Shown here one piece after another: positions 27,018-35,660 of a stretch of DNA of 64,000 nt (position 1 is its first letter; each line of letters begins with the position of its first letter). The notes under the pieces were generated by a model. That model searched no databases. It saw only the letters and a program-made list of their open reading frames with translations, and was not told the DNA's origin. The position numbers and the translations under genes are program-made. This DNA is from Macellibacteroides fermentans (GTDB lineage Bacteria > Bacteroidota > Bacteroidia > Bacteroidales > Tannerellaceae): NCBI RefSeq assembly GCF_013409575.1, contig NZ_JACCCY010000001.1:434001-498000 (forward strand), given 5' to 3'.

Positions 27018-27236
27018 ATGAAAGTGTTCACTATTAAAAGTTATGGTTTCGGGGAGCTATCTTCCCTGTTTTCGCCCGATATAAACATGGCCTCGGCCTC
27101 CAAACAACTTAAACGCTGGATTACCGCCAACCCCAAACTCCTCCACCTCCTCCAACAGGAAGGATGGGAAAAAGGGCACAAACGGTTAACCCCCAAAATG
27201 GTGCAACACATCGTTTCCGTACTGGGAGAACCCTGA
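27018..27236 (+). CDS. DUF4248 domain protein, module A
   Basis: A 72-residue protein matching DUF4248: IKSYGFGELSSLFSPDINMASASKQLKRWITANPKLLHLL, then GHKRLTPKMVQHIV. The ELSSLFSP...A-S-K-Q-L-K-R-W pattern resembles a small helix-turn-helix. Its module B partner (62017-62244) aligns over the full length. Function is unknown; a DNA-binding role is inferred from the fold pattern and from its place between two repeat arrays. A -7 box TATCTTTG lies at 26967-26974. Confidence 0.85.
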   Translation: MKVFTIKSYGFGELSSLFSPDINMASASKQLKRWITANPKLLHLLQQEGWEKGHKRLTPKMVQHIVSVLGEP

Positions 27237-27264
27237 AAAAACCAAGGCTTACACTCTGTCCTAA

Positions 27265-27385
27265 ATAAGCTTATTTGCACTTCAAGATAAGCTTATTTCA
27301 ACACTCAAATAAACTTATCTGAGTCTTAAAATCAATTGATTTCAAGGCAGGGAAACCTTGTGCTTTTTTTTGAAAATAAACTTAT
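27265..27385. repeat. 22-bp-period palindromic iteron array, module A
   Basis: ATAAGCTTAT at 27265 and 27287, ATAAACTTAT at 27309 and ATCAATTGAT at 27331 start exactly 22 bases apart. A further ATAAACTTAT lies at 27376 (two periods plus one base). Three of the five cores are perfect palindromes and the other two deviate at the centre. The anchor GGGAAACCTT (27350-27359) lies inside the array and recurs in module B at 62458-62467. Confidence 0.8.
27343..27371 (+). terminator. Terminator within the iteron array
   Basis: CAAGG (27343-27347) pairs with CCTTG (27356-27360), followed by a run of eight T (27364-27371). It would end the DUF4248 transcript 20 bases before the next start codon. Confidence 0.6.
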
Positions 27386-27390
27386 AAAAT

Positions 27391-27972
27391 ATGCTTTTAC
27401 AAACTTATTATCTAGATCAAATCATGAACGAATTAAAGAAGAAAAGGTCTCGATTTAAAGAGTTGATCGAGACCTATTGCGGAACCAATCCTTACAACTT
27501 CGACCTGTTTTTAGCCAATGTAAGGAAGGATGAATATGCGCTCTCTATCATCCTCGAAATAATGGGATACATAAACGATCCCGCCTATTTTAACAACAAG
27601 GAGCAGATGGTTTTTAAAAACAAATTCAAAAACTATTTCCTGCCCAGGTTGCATACCATGCACAAGGAGTGGGACAAGAATTACCATTACGAGAATTACA
27701 GGCTCGAACTGAATGAACACTCCTGTGGTAAGAATATCTCGGTAAAAAATAAATTAATTACCAAAGAGTGTTTTTTAATTATTTACGGACTTAGTATGGC
27801 AGGAATCATAAAATTCACTTCCAAAAGGCATATTCTGAAGTGCATCTGCAAGCTGCTAAATAAAAATTTTAATCTGCAAATTATACAAAATGAGTATAAT
27901 TTCATTGACAAACTCTCCGTAATAAATGCGTATGAGTCTGTAATAAAGAAGATTAAGGAACATAGTCAATGA
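27391..27972 (+). CDS. Hypothetical protein of module A, weakly RteC-like
   Basis: A 193-residue soluble, basic protein; the ATG at 27424 (MNELKKKR) is an alternative start. The second half (ECFLIIYGLSMAGIIKFTSK, then ICKLLNKNFNLQIIQNEYNF) follows the helix pattern seen at the end of RteC-type regulators of Bacteroides mobile elements. The similarity is only by eye. The protein at the same place in module B (62753-63271) shares the same hydrophobic pattern but little identity. It starts 5 bases after the last iteron core. Unknown function. Confidence 0.55.
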   Translation: MLLQTYYLDQIMNELKKKRSRFKELIETYCGTNPYNFDLFLANVRKDEYALSIILEIMGYINDPAYFNNKEQMVFKNKFKNYFLPRLHTMHKEWDKNYHYENYRLELNEHSCGKNISVKNKLITKECFLIIYGLSMAGIIKFTSKRHILKCICKLLNKNFNLQIIQNEYNFIDKLSVINAYESVIKKIKEHSQ

Positions 27973-28218
27973 TTGAAAGGTTAATAAAACCGTCAAAAAA
28001 GTATAACTTGTTCTTCCAAAAACATGTCGTATCATTGCAGTCGAAAGCAATTTCAAGAAATGAACGAAACAAATCTCCTCCGCTTGCGGAAGCGATTTAA
28101 CCAAAGCCTGGCCGGAGGGCAAAACAAATCCGGAAAGACAATAGCGATTGTCTGAAGCATTTATCAGTAATGGGAAGTCTTTGAATTCCGGTTTTTTTTA
28201 AAACTATCTTGAATATGC

Positions 28219-28314
28219 ATTATATATTTAAGAAGCTTAGGACATAGGATAGGACATTTCGAAGTCAAAACCCCATCAATACAGGGAAGTAGACGACATT
28301 AGGATAGGACATTT
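28219..28314. repeat. Paired direct repeats around a conserved core, module A
   Basis: An AT-rich stretch (28220-28230) is followed by GACATAGGATAGGACATTT (28241-28259) and again by GACATTAGGATAGGACATTT (28295-28314). Between the copies is the core AACCCCATCAATACAGGGAA (28269-28288), which is also present in module B, where it is flanked by unrelated repeats. From 27973 to 28218 I see no gene, only a small CCGCTTGCGG hairpin near 28080. Confidence 0.75.
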
Positions 28315-28351
28315 AATTATAACATTATTAATTACCTTAAAAATCGATACG

Positions 28352-28909
28352 ATGAATAAATTTTTTGCGTTAGAAAACTTACTGAAAAGCGGATACTGCA
28401 TCATCCCCCGGGTGATATTGGATAACCAGCAGAGCAGCTGTAAAAAGACAGCCCTCAGAGCAGATATCCTCAGCTACTTTTACCAAAAGGCTTATTTTGC
28501 CAAAGGCGATGTTGTGCTGGACGGGCGGATCTACACATGCTTCAGGGGAGAGCTGATTGTGAATCAGAAAGAACTAGCAGCCTTTTTTAAAACCGAACGC
28601 AGGCAATGGAACCGCATCATGGCAGAGTTTACGAGCGAAAACATCATCCGTGTTGACCGATTAAGAGGCGGATCCCGCATCACCATAGTAGCTTACGACT
28701 GCATTGTGGGTAAAAAAAGCGCTCAATACAAGCAGGCCAACGGTGGTGAAAAAGCTGCAGATGCAACCCCCAAAGCAAAGAAGCCGAAACTGGGCGTTTG
28801 GGTCGAAAACTACTACCCCGAGCACCACGTAAAGGGTTGCGATATTCCCCCTCTTGAGATTGATTTAAGCAAAATACCTGAATTTCAGGACAAACTATCT
28901 GAGAAATAA
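28352..28909 (+). CDS. Winged-helix DNA-binding protein, replisome-organiser-like, module A
   Basis: A 185-residue protein. LKSGYCIIPRVILDNQ, then YFAKGDVVLDGRIYTCFRGELIVNQKELAAFFKTERRQWNRIM, then IIRVDRLRGGSRITIVAYD follow the pattern of phage replisome-organiser/DnaD-like N-terminal winged helices (R/GE-x-x-x-S/N-Q-x-E-L-A, then recognition helix and wing). The tail is Lys/Ala-rich. The start of the module B protein at 63617 aligns with it (SGYIRVPRKVL, SYFATGTV, CHRGEVICSQEEIAAIFG). The paired repeats upstream are its likely binding site. Confidence 0.6.
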   Translation: MNKFFALENLLKSGYCIIPRVILDNQQSSCKKTALRADILSYFYQKAYFAKGDVVLDGRIYTCFRGELIVNQKELAAFFKTERRQWNRIMAEFTSENIIRVDRLRGGSRITIVAYDCIVGKKSAQYKQANGGEKAADATPKAKKPKLGVWVENYYPEHHVKGCDIPPLEIDLSKIPEFQDKLSEK

Positions 28910-28919
28910 TAGCGAAAAA

Positions 28920-28961
28920 TATCTTCCGTAGGATACACTGCAGGTTGAATATCGGAAGATA
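28920..28961 (+). terminator. Hairpin at the end of module A
   Basis: TATCTTCCG (28920-28928) pairs with CGGAAGATA (28953-28961) 10 bases after the stop codon. The T run is absent, so this is a weak terminator call. A -7 box TATATTTG at 29011-29018 then serves the next gene. Confidence 0.5.
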
Positions 28962-29094
28962 AAACTAAAATAAATTACTTTATTTCTGACAAAATCGGTT
29001 AGATGGTGATTATATTTGCACATTCTCGATTCGGCATGGTAAAGTGCCTGGTTTAACGATTATAACAAGAAACTGGTAACGAAATAATAACGCA

Positions 29095-29550
29095 ATGAAA
29101 AATGTAGAGCAAATTACAAAAGGCGAAGGTTATACGGCCATCAATATGGGGCCATTGGATAGTGTTGGCGAATACTCCCTGATACACCCGAAACTGAACA
29201 CGGAGATCTTCGGAAAGTTGTTTCTGAAGGATGTTACCGGAGCTACCGGAACAGAGATTTCCTTTAATACGCTGCCTCCTCATACGGAGATTCCTTACTT
29301 CCACCGCCACAGAGATAACGAGGAGACCTACATCATCCTGAAGGGCTCGGGCGATTTCCAGATTGATGATGATTGCTTCCCTGTATGCGAAGGCTCGGTT
29401 GTCCGCGTGGCTCCTGCTCCGTCAAGAGGCATGAGGAATTCTTCGGACGAACCGATGATTTACATGGTTATTCAATCCAAAGAAAATTCGTTGGGAAACT
29501 ATTCTACAGAGGACGGATCACGAACTGAATGGAACCCGAAATGGAAATAA
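29095..29550 (+). CDS. Cupin domain protein
   Basis: A 151-residue protein with both cupin motifs: PPHTEIPYFHRHRDNEETYIILKG (motif 1, G-x5-H-x-H-x3,4-E-x6-G pattern, about 61-84) and GSVVRVAPAPSRGMRNSSDEPM (motif 2, about 99-120). One metal-binding His of motif 2 is not obvious. It may be an isomerase, dioxygenase or ligand-binding protein. Its end overlaps the following GNAT gene by 22 bases, so they are translated together. Confidence 0.85.
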   Translation: MKNVEQITKGEGYTAINMGPLDSVGEYSLIHPKLNTEIFGKLFLKDVTGATGTEISFNTLPPHTEIPYFHRHRDNEETYIILKGSGDFQIDDDCFPVCEGSVVRVAPAPSRGMRNSSDEPMIYMVIQSKENSLGNYSTEDGSRTEWNPKWK

Positions 29551-30392
29551 AATCGCTCAAAGAAACCGACTTCGGTACAATCTGCAGGGCATTTGGAAAG
29601 GCTTTTGCCGATTACGAACTTCAACTGAATGATACTCAGTTACAGGCCATGCTTACAAGACGCGGTTATCTTCCGGAGCTTTCCTTTGGGGCGTTCGATG
29701 GAGACGAGCTGGTTGCTTTTACGCTGAATGGAATTGGCACGTTCCTCGGCATTGCAACGGCTTACGACACGGGAACAGGCACACTCCCCGACTACCGCGG
29801 ACAAGGATTGGCCACAAAGATATTTGAGTATTCAATCCCCTTCCTGCGCGCAGCGGGCATCCGGCACTATCTGCTTGAAGTATTGCAGCATAATACAAAA
29901 GCGGTGTCTTTATACCGGAACCTGGGGTTTGAGGTGAGCCGGGAGTTTAATTATTTCTGTCAGTCAAACGAAATGATTCTCACAGGAAAAGAGCAGCTGG
30001 ATGTTCCATATTCAATAAAAGAGGTGGATGTTGCAGCATGTAAATCGGCTTCCGGAATGGCAGATTTCCATCCTTCCTGGCAGAACAGTTTTGAATCTGT
30101 AGAAAGGGCTATGGATAAATTCGTATGCTTAGGAACTTACCTAGACAACAGGCTCACAGGGTATTGTATTTTCGAACCTGCATCCGGCGATGTTACCCAG
30201 TTGGCTGTTGAGCCTATGCATAGGTGTAAGGGTATTGCAACCGCGCTACTAAGGGAAGCGTTGAAACGGAACAAGCATACCGCCGTAAAGGTGATAAATA
30301 CGGATACTACCTGTACGAATATTACCGATTTCCTGAAAGCACGGAATATCCAGCAGAAGGGAAAGCAGTTTGAAATGATAAAGGTTCTGTAA
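29529..30392 (+). CDS. Tandem GNAT acetyltransferase
   Basis: A 287-residue protein with two GNAT domains. The first has TGTLPDYRGQGLATKIFEYSIP (motif A, about 83-104) and NTKAVSLYRNLGFEVSREF (motif B). The second has TQLAVEPMHRCKGIATALLREAL (about 222-244) and a poorly conserved end. Such duplicated GNATs often have one catalytic and one structural half; the first keeps the better acetyl-CoA loop. A start 12 bases later (29541) is possible. The substrate is unknown. Confidence 0.8.
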   Translation: MEPEMEIKSLKETDFGTICRAFGKAFADYELQLNDTQLQAMLTRRGYLPELSFGAFDGDELVAFTLNGIGTFLGIATAYDTGTGTLPDYRGQGLATKIFEYSIPFLRAAGIRHYLLEVLQHNTKAVSLYRNLGFEVSREFNYFCQSNEMILTGKEQLDVPYSIKEVDVAACKSASGMADFHPSWQNSFESVERAMDKFVCLGTYLDNRLTGYCIFEPASGDVTQLAVEPMHRCKGIATALLREALKRNKHTAVKVINTDTTCTNITDFLKARNIQQKGKQFEMIKVL

Positions 30393-30402
30393 AGCAAGTG
30401 CT

Positions 30403-31143
30403 ATGGAGGTAAATGCCGTCGAAAAGAAATCGGCCCTTTGGAATCCGTGGCACGGCTGCCACAAGCTGAGTGAGGGTTGCCGCCATTGCTACGTATACCG
30501 TGGGGATGCCCGGCGAAACATAGACAGCTCGGTGATAACGCAGACGAAAAGTTTCGATGCCCCCATCAAGCGTAAACGCAGCGGAGAGTACAAAATCCCC
30601 TCCGGCACGCTGGTCTACACCTGCTTTACGTCCGATTTCTTTGTGGAAGATGCTGATCCTTGGCGCCCCGATGCCTGGGCGATGATACACCAACGGAGCG
30701 ACCTCCAGTTCCTGATGATTACCAAGCGGATAGACCGGCTGACTCAATGCCTGCCGGCCGACTGGGGCGAGGGATACGAGCACGTAACCATCTGCTGCAC
30801 CGTAGAGAATCAATCCCGTGCCAACTACCGGCTACCCATCTATCGCTCCGCTCCCATCCGGCACAAAATCATTATTTGCGAACCCTTACTGGAGCGCATC
30901 GACCTTGCACCCTACAACATAGGTCAATGGGTGGAACAAGTAGTAGCAGGCGGCGAATCCGGCAACGAAGCCCGCCCCTGCAACTTCGACTGGGTAATGG
31001 AACTCCGCAGCGTCTGCGAAAAGGAAAAGGTATCCTTCTGGTTCAAACAAACCGGCGCCAACTTCATCAAAGACGGTAAACACTACAACATCAAACGTCC
31101 CCTCCAACACTCCCAAGCCCGAAAAGCCGGAATAAATTTGTGA
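30403..31143 (+). CDS. DUF5131 (phage Gp37/Gp68-like) protein
   Basis: A 246-residue protein. The N-terminal WNPWHGCHKLSEGCRHCYVYR (about 13-33) has three Cys in a C-x(7)-C-x(2)-C arrangement, as in the radical-SAM-like Gp37/Gp68 family. FTSDFFVEDADPWRPDAW, FLMITKRIDR and VVAGGESGNEARPCNFDWV are further hallmarks of DUF5131. The biochemical role is not established; the cluster suggests iron-sulfur binding. It follows the GNAT after 10 bases. Confidence 0.85.
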   Translation: MEVNAVEKKSALWNPWHGCHKLSEGCRHCYVYRGDARRNIDSSVITQTKSFDAPIKRKRSGEYKIPSGTLVYTCFTSDFFVEDADPWRPDAWAMIHQRSDLQFLMITKRIDRLTQCLPADWGEGYEHVTICCTVENQSRANYRLPIYRSAPIRHKIIICEPLLERIDLAPYNIGQWVEQVVAGGESGNEARPCNFDWVMELRSVCEKEKVSFWFKQTGANFIKDGKHYNIKRPLQHSQARKAGINL

Positions 31144-31211
31144 GAAGAACTTCGGAAGTTAACCTAAAGGAAACATTTATTTCTTGTATATTTACCACAT
31201 AAATTAGTATT

Positions 31212-34004
31212 ATGATGAAAAACCACCTTTTATTCCTATTCATATTTTGCCTGGAAATAACACATGCGCAGGTTACAGAGATAAAATACTTATCAGGTAA
31301 AGGTTCCGACGATGCCATCGAGTGGGACTTCTTTTGTACCAAAGGAGCTAAAAGCGGTTCATGGAATAAGATAAAAGTTCCATCCTGCTGGGAAACCGAA
31401 GGCTATGGCACCTACAATTATGGACACGATAAGAATAAGGCCAACGAAGAAGGATTGTATAAAACCAAATTTCAAATTCCGGCGGACTGGAAAAGCAAGC
31501 GTATTTTTATTGTTTTTGAAGGGTCTATGACCGATACCGAAATTAAAGTGAATGGTAAACAAGCAGGTACTGTTCATCAAGGCGCTTTTTATCGGTTTAA
31601 GCGGGAAATTACCAATCTGGTCCATTATGGAAAGTCAAATGATTTGGATGTAAAGGTGAGCAAGATGTCTGCCAATAATAGTATAAATGAGGCGGAACGC
31701 GAAGCAGATTTCTGGGTGTTTGGAGGTATCTTCCGTCCGGTTTACCTGGAGGCTGTCCCCAACGAATTTATAGATTATACAGCTATTGACGCACGTCATA
31801 CAGGAGATGTTAAGGCAGATATTATCCTTTCGGGCAATCTGTCGGACATTGATGCTCAAATGGTGGTTCTGGATCAGCAAAATAAAGTGATAGGCAAATT
31901 ATCTTCCACCCCTGCTGCCGGTAAAAAAAATAAAATCTCTTTGTCCGGTCATATAGCCGATGTAAAGCCCTGGTCCTCCGAATCCCCCACCCTATATTCT
32001 GCTTCTATTTCCATCAGCCGTAAAGGAAAGATGTTACATACGATAACAGAAAAGATCGGCTTCCGTACCGTGGAAGTCCGCGAACACGACGGGGTGTATG
32101 TGAATGGCGTAAAGATGATGTTTAAAGGGGTTAACCGTCATTCTTTCTGGCCCACAACCGGACGTACCACAAATAAACAGCTTAGCATCGACGATGTAAA
32201 TCTGATAAAGGCGATGAATATGAATGCCGTTCGTATGTCTCATTATCCACCGGATAAACATTTTCTTGAGGTGTGCGACTCGTTAGGTCTTTATGTGATA
32301 GATGAACTCTGTGCCTGGCAATATCCGCCCTATGATACTCCTGTAGGCAAAGTGCTGGTAAGAGAAATGCTTACCCGCGACATAAATCATCCCAGTATTG
32401 TATTCTGGGCAAATGGAAATGAAGGTGGATTTAATTTTGACCTTGATCCTCTTTTTCCGCAATATGATATTCAAAAACGGGCTGTCCTGCATCCCTGGGC
32501 TAAGTTTAGCTGTATAAACACAGCACATTATATTAATTACGACACGGGTATAAATAATCTGTTTCATGGACGGGATATTTTTATGCCGACTGAAATATTG
32601 CATGGATTGTATGACGGCGGACATGGAGCGGGACTGGATGATTATTGGAATTTGATGCGTTCTAATAACCTCAGTGCCGGAATGTTTCTTTGGGATTTGG
32701 CCGACCAGGCTGTTGTCCGGACCGATAGAAATGGTTTTTTAGATACAGATAAAGATCACGGGGCTGATGGTATCACCGGGCCGTACCGCGAAAAAGAGGG
32801 AAGCTTCTTTACCATTAAAGAAATCTGGTCTCCTGTCCATTTGGAGAAAAAGTATATAACTCCCACATGGAATAAACGATTGATCATTGAAAACCGGTAC
32901 GCATTCACCAACATCAACGAATGTACATTTAAATTCAGACTTGCAAAGGTTACGGATCTTTCGGTGGATGGCGTGACATCTGTAGCTGGTCGCATCGACT
33001 CTCCCGATTGCAAACCGGGAGAAAAGAGCGCAATAACTATCGATCTACCCAAAGACTGGAAGGATTATGATATACTATATGTTACCGCGACCGATCGTGA
33101 AAACCGTGAGTTATTTACCTGGAGCTACGAAATTGGGAATCCGCTTAAGGTTGCCTCGCGATGTTTGCCAACGGATAAATCAGCCCCTGCTGCCCAAGCG
33201 CAGGATCTGGGAGCCGATTGGTTGTTATCGGCTGCCGGAGTAGAAGCCCGTATTAATAAGGAGACTGGATTGCTTCACGCAGTCGTTTATCAGGGGAAAA
33301 CCATTCCATTGAGTAATGGCCCTGTTCTGATAACAGACAAACAGGTTACCTGTAAATCCGTTGAATATAAATTGGCAGAAGGAAATCCACATTTGACAGT
33401 AACCTACGTAACGAACAACGGCAAAGATGTCGCCTATGGATTTACGTGGACCATGTTGCCTTCGGGCGTATTGCAACTGGATTACGATTACCGGCCACAG
33501 GATAAGATTTCCATGGCAGGAATTACATTCGATTTCCCCGAAGAGGGCGTTAAGGGAGCCACTCTGTTTGCAAACGGTCCATATCGGGTATACAAGAACC
33601 GCATGAAAGGAGGAACCCTGAACGTTTGGAATAAAACATATAATAACACCGTTACCGGCGAGAGTTGGGACTATCCCGAGTTCAAAGGATACTATTCCCT
33701 CTTTTACGGAATGAAACTGGATTGTCCGACACCCTTTGCAGTATATTCGGGAAAAGAAGATGTTATACTTCATTTATTCACTCCAGCTATACAATCCTTG
33801 TACGCAGCCGACAGGAATTATACAGTTCCGGCATACCCCAAAGGAAACATCTCTTTTATGAGTGCGATACCTCCGGTAGGTACTAAGTTTGGAAAAGCAG
33901 AGAATTACGGTCCCCAGTCCCAATTACACCGTTTTAGCGGTAATGGTGCAGAGAATAATATATCAGGACAATTGTTTTTTGATTTCAATACAATTAATAA
34001 ATGA
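31212..34004 (+). CDS. Secreted GH2 glycoside hydrolase, beta-galactosidase-like
   Basis: A 930-residue enzyme with a signal peptide (ends near THAQ, residue ~20). Domain order: sugar-binding jelly roll (~40-185), immunoglobulin-like domain (~190-290), TIM barrel (~295-600) containing GVNRHSFWP, NAVRMSHYPPD and FWANGNEGG with Glu404 as acid/base, then C-terminal beta domains including a beta-galactosidase small-chain-like part (~660-925: VYKNRMKGGTLNVWNKTY). It acts on beta-linked galactose or a related sugar in the periplasm; the exact linkage is unknown. It has no sugar-transport neighbour in the window. Confidence 0.85.
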   Translation: MMKNHLLFLFIFCLEITHAQVTEIKYLSGKGSDDAIEWDFFCTKGAKSGSWNKIKVPSCWETEGYGTYNYGHDKNKANEEGLYKTKFQIPADWKSKRIFIVFEGSMTDTEIKVNGKQAGTVHQGAFYRFKREITNLVHYGKSNDLDVKVSKMSANNSINEAEREADFWVFGGIFRPVYLEAVPNEFIDYTAIDARHTGDVKADIILSGNLSDIDAQMVVLDQQNKVIGKLSSTPAAGKKNKISLSGHIADVKPWSSESPTLYSASISISRKGKMLHTITEKIGFRTVEVREHDGVYVNGVKMMFKGVNRHSFWPTTGRTTNKQLSIDDVNLIKAMNMNAVRMSHYPPDKHFLEVCDSLGLYVIDELCAWQYPPYDTPVGKVLVREMLTRDINHPSIVFWANGNEGGFNFDLDPLFPQYDIQKRAVLHPWAKFSCINTAHYINYDTGINNLFHGRDIFMPTEILHGLYDGGHGAGLDDYWNLMRSNNLSAGMFLWDLADQAVVRTDRNGFLDTDKDHGADGITGPYREKEGSFFTIKEIWSPVHLEKKYITPTWNKRLIIENRYAFTNINECTFKFRLAKVTDLSVDGVTSVAGRIDSPDCKPGEKSAITIDLPKDWKDYDILYVTATDRENRELFTWSYEIGNPLKVASRCLPTDKSAPAAQAQDLGADWLLSAAGVEARINKETGLLHAVVYQGKTIPLSNGPVLITDKQVTCKSVEYKLAEGNPHLTVTYVTNNGKDVAYGFTWTMLPSGVLQLDYDYRPQDKISMAGITFDFPEEGVKGATLFANGPYRVYKNRMKGGTLNVWNKTYNNTVTGESWDYPEFKGYYSLFYGMKLDCPTPFAVYSGKEDVILHLFTPAIQSLYAADRNYTVPAYPKGNISFMSAIPPVGTKFGKAENYGPQSQLHRFSGNGAENNISGQLFFDFNTINK

Positions 34005-34107
34005 CCGTCTTGAATAATTGCTTGGACACGCTTATTTATATAAGAAAGATCGGTACAAAGATAAATGCCCAAAGACAAAGGAAGAAAGGATATTCTGTCT
34101 CGTTTGA

Positions 34108-34138
34108 TTTGATAGTTGAGAAACTTTGATTAACTTTG
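34108..34138 (+). promoter_or_regulatory. Promoter of the hipBA operon
   Basis: TTTG at 34108-34111 and TAACTTTG at 34131-34138 are separated by exactly 19 bases, a textbook Bacteroidota promoter, 28 bases before the hipB start. Confidence 0.85.
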
Positions 34139-34166
34139 TAAGTGCTCATATAATAGCATTAGATAT

Positions 34167-34502
34167 ATGAAAGTAGATGTAAATGATAATATATTATCAC
34201 TTATAGATAAAACTCCCAACTTGATAATGTCGGGTATTGCCCAGCGTGTTAAACAGAGGCGATTGGAAAAAGGGTGGACGCAAAAGATGCTTGCTGCAAA
34301 AGCAGGGCTTTCGTTGCCTTCCTACAGGCGTTTTGAATCATCTGGAGAGATATCTGTGCGTTCATTGGTGATGCTTGCATTTGCATTGGATATGATAGAT
34401 GAGTTCGAAACTCTTTTCAGCAGCAAGACCTATCAGAGTATTGACGATATAGTAAAATCGGAGCAAACGAAACAAAGAAAAAGAGGGCATAAAAATGAAT
34501 AG
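34167..34502 (+). CDS. hipB: HipB-like XRE antitoxin
   Basis: A 111-residue DNA-binding protein with an XRE helix-turn-helix (IAQRVKQRRLEKGWTQKMLAAKAGLSLPSYRRFESSGEISVRSLVMLAFALD, about 24-75). The tail is charged. The 3' end overlaps the toxin gene start by 8 bases, the usual antitoxin-toxin coupling. It likely represses its own operon together with HipA and neutralises the kinase. Confidence 0.85.
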   Translation: MKVDVNDNILSLIDKTPNLIMSGIAQRVKQRRLEKGWTQKMLAAKAGLSLPSYRRFESSGEISVRSLVMLAFALDMIDEFETLFSSKTYQSIDDIVKSEQTKQRKRGHKNE

Positions 34503-35601
34503 TGTCTCAATGATAGAGATTTTTATATCTGATAGACGTGTAGGGCGAATGGCTCTTACGCCCGAAGGATTGTGTGGTTTTGAATACGATGCTGACTGGA
34601 TACAGAGCGGATTTTCAATATCTCCATTCTATCTGCCGTTGAAGCCAGGTCTGATAATGGCCAAGCGAGATCCGTTTGCGGGAAACTTTGGGGTGTTCGA
34701 TGACAGTTTGCCGGATGGTTGGGGCAATCTATTGCTTGATCGTTATTTACAAGAGAAAGGGGTCGATCCATATAAATTGAATATTTTAGAACGATTGTCG
34801 CTGATTGGTTCTACCGGACGTGGCGCATTGGAGTATCAACCAGACAAAAGCATTGCCACAGATGATGAGTTTCTAAATTTTGATCGTTTAGCAAATGAGA
34901 TCGAAAAAATACTCGAAAGCAAAGAAAGTACGGGTTCGGTCGATTTGCTCTATAAATATGGCGGTTCATCCGGTGGAGCACGCCCCAAGGTATTTGCGAA
35001 GTTAGATGGTTGCGAGTGGCTTGTGAAGTTTAAAGCAACCAGCGATCCTGTTAATGTTGGAGAAATAGAGTACAACTACTCTCTACTTGCCAAAGAGTGT
35101 GGAATACGAATGGCGGAAACCCGCTTGTTTGATAATCGCTATTTCGGAGTTAAACGATTCGACAGAACTCCTCAAGGTAAGATACATACCATAAGTGCAG
35201 CCGGACTGCTCAATGCCAATTACCGGATTCCTTGTCTTGACTACTCTTTGCTATTGAAGCTGACGCTGAATCTCACCAGGGATATGGAACAGGTGGCTCA
35301 AATGTTCCGGCTAATGGTGTTTAATATCCTGATTTCAAATCGGGACGATCATGCTAAGAATTTTTCGTTCCAATGGATTGATGGGGCGTGGAAACTTTCG
35401 CCGGCTTATGATCTACTGCCAAGCAGTGGTTTTAATGGCTACCATACTACGACCATAAATGGTAAGGGAGAGCCTGCTCTTGCCGATACGATTGCGGTGG
35501 CGACTGAAATAGGTCTGTCAAAACAGTCGGCAACTCAGATTATACAAGAGTTGACGGAGAAATGTATTGCAAAAAAGAAGACGAGATTCAGATTGAAATA
35601 G
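34495..35601 (+). CDS. hipA: HipA-family serine/threonine kinase toxin
   Basis: A 368-residue protein. The N-terminal domain has PFYLPLKPG, FAGNFGVFDDSLPDGWGNLLLDRYL and the glycine-rich GSSGGARPKVFAK (about 158-170). The kinase core has VKRFDRTPQGKIHTISAAGLL, NILISNRDDHAKNFSF (about 281-296, catalytic Asp and Asn) and WKLSPAYDLLPS (metal-binding Asp). Family members phosphorylate translation factors such as a tRNA synthetase and induce dormancy; the target here is unknown. The frame is intact. The 3' side abuts a duplicated fragment of the next gene. Confidence 0.88.
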   Translation: MNSVSMIEIFISDRRVGRMALTPEGLCGFEYDADWIQSGFSISPFYLPLKPGLIMAKRDPFAGNFGVFDDSLPDGWGNLLLDRYLQEKGVDPYKLNILERLSLIGSTGRGALEYQPDKSIATDDEFLNFDRLANEIEKILESKESTGSVDLLYKYGGSSGGARPKVFAKLDGCEWLVKFKATSDPVNVGEIEYNYSLLAKECGIRMAETRLFDNRYFGVKRFDRTPQGKIHTISAAGLLNANYRIPCLDYSLLLKLTLNLTRDMEQVAQMFRLMVFNILISNRDDHAKNFSFQWIDGAWKLSPAYDLLPSSGFNGYHTTTINGKGEPALADTIAVATEIGLSKQSATQIIQELTEKCIAKKKTRFRLK

Positions 35602-35603
35602 TT

Positions 35604-35660
35604 GATAACAGGATAAGCCCATACGGATGCCCGATTTAGCTTCCATAGCCCCATGGATAT
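35604..35660 (+). pseudogene. Duplicated 3' fragment of the HAD phosphatase gene
   Basis: This stretch is closely similar to 36354-36410, the 3' end of the intact HAD gene (GATAACAGGATAAGCC, then TTTAGCTT and ATAGCCCCATGGATATT are shared). Here it holds stop codons. It looks like the leftover end of an earlier copy, so the HAD gene was once duplicated or hipBA inserted into a repeat. From 35661 to 35804 nothing else is seen apart from a 17-codon ORF at 35762. Confidence 0.65.

Noticed and set aside
34867-35601. Possible truncation of HipA at its C-terminus by the duplicated fragment
   Set aside because: All kinase motifs, including the late PAYDLLPS, and a helical tail are present; length is within what is usual for short HipA proteins.
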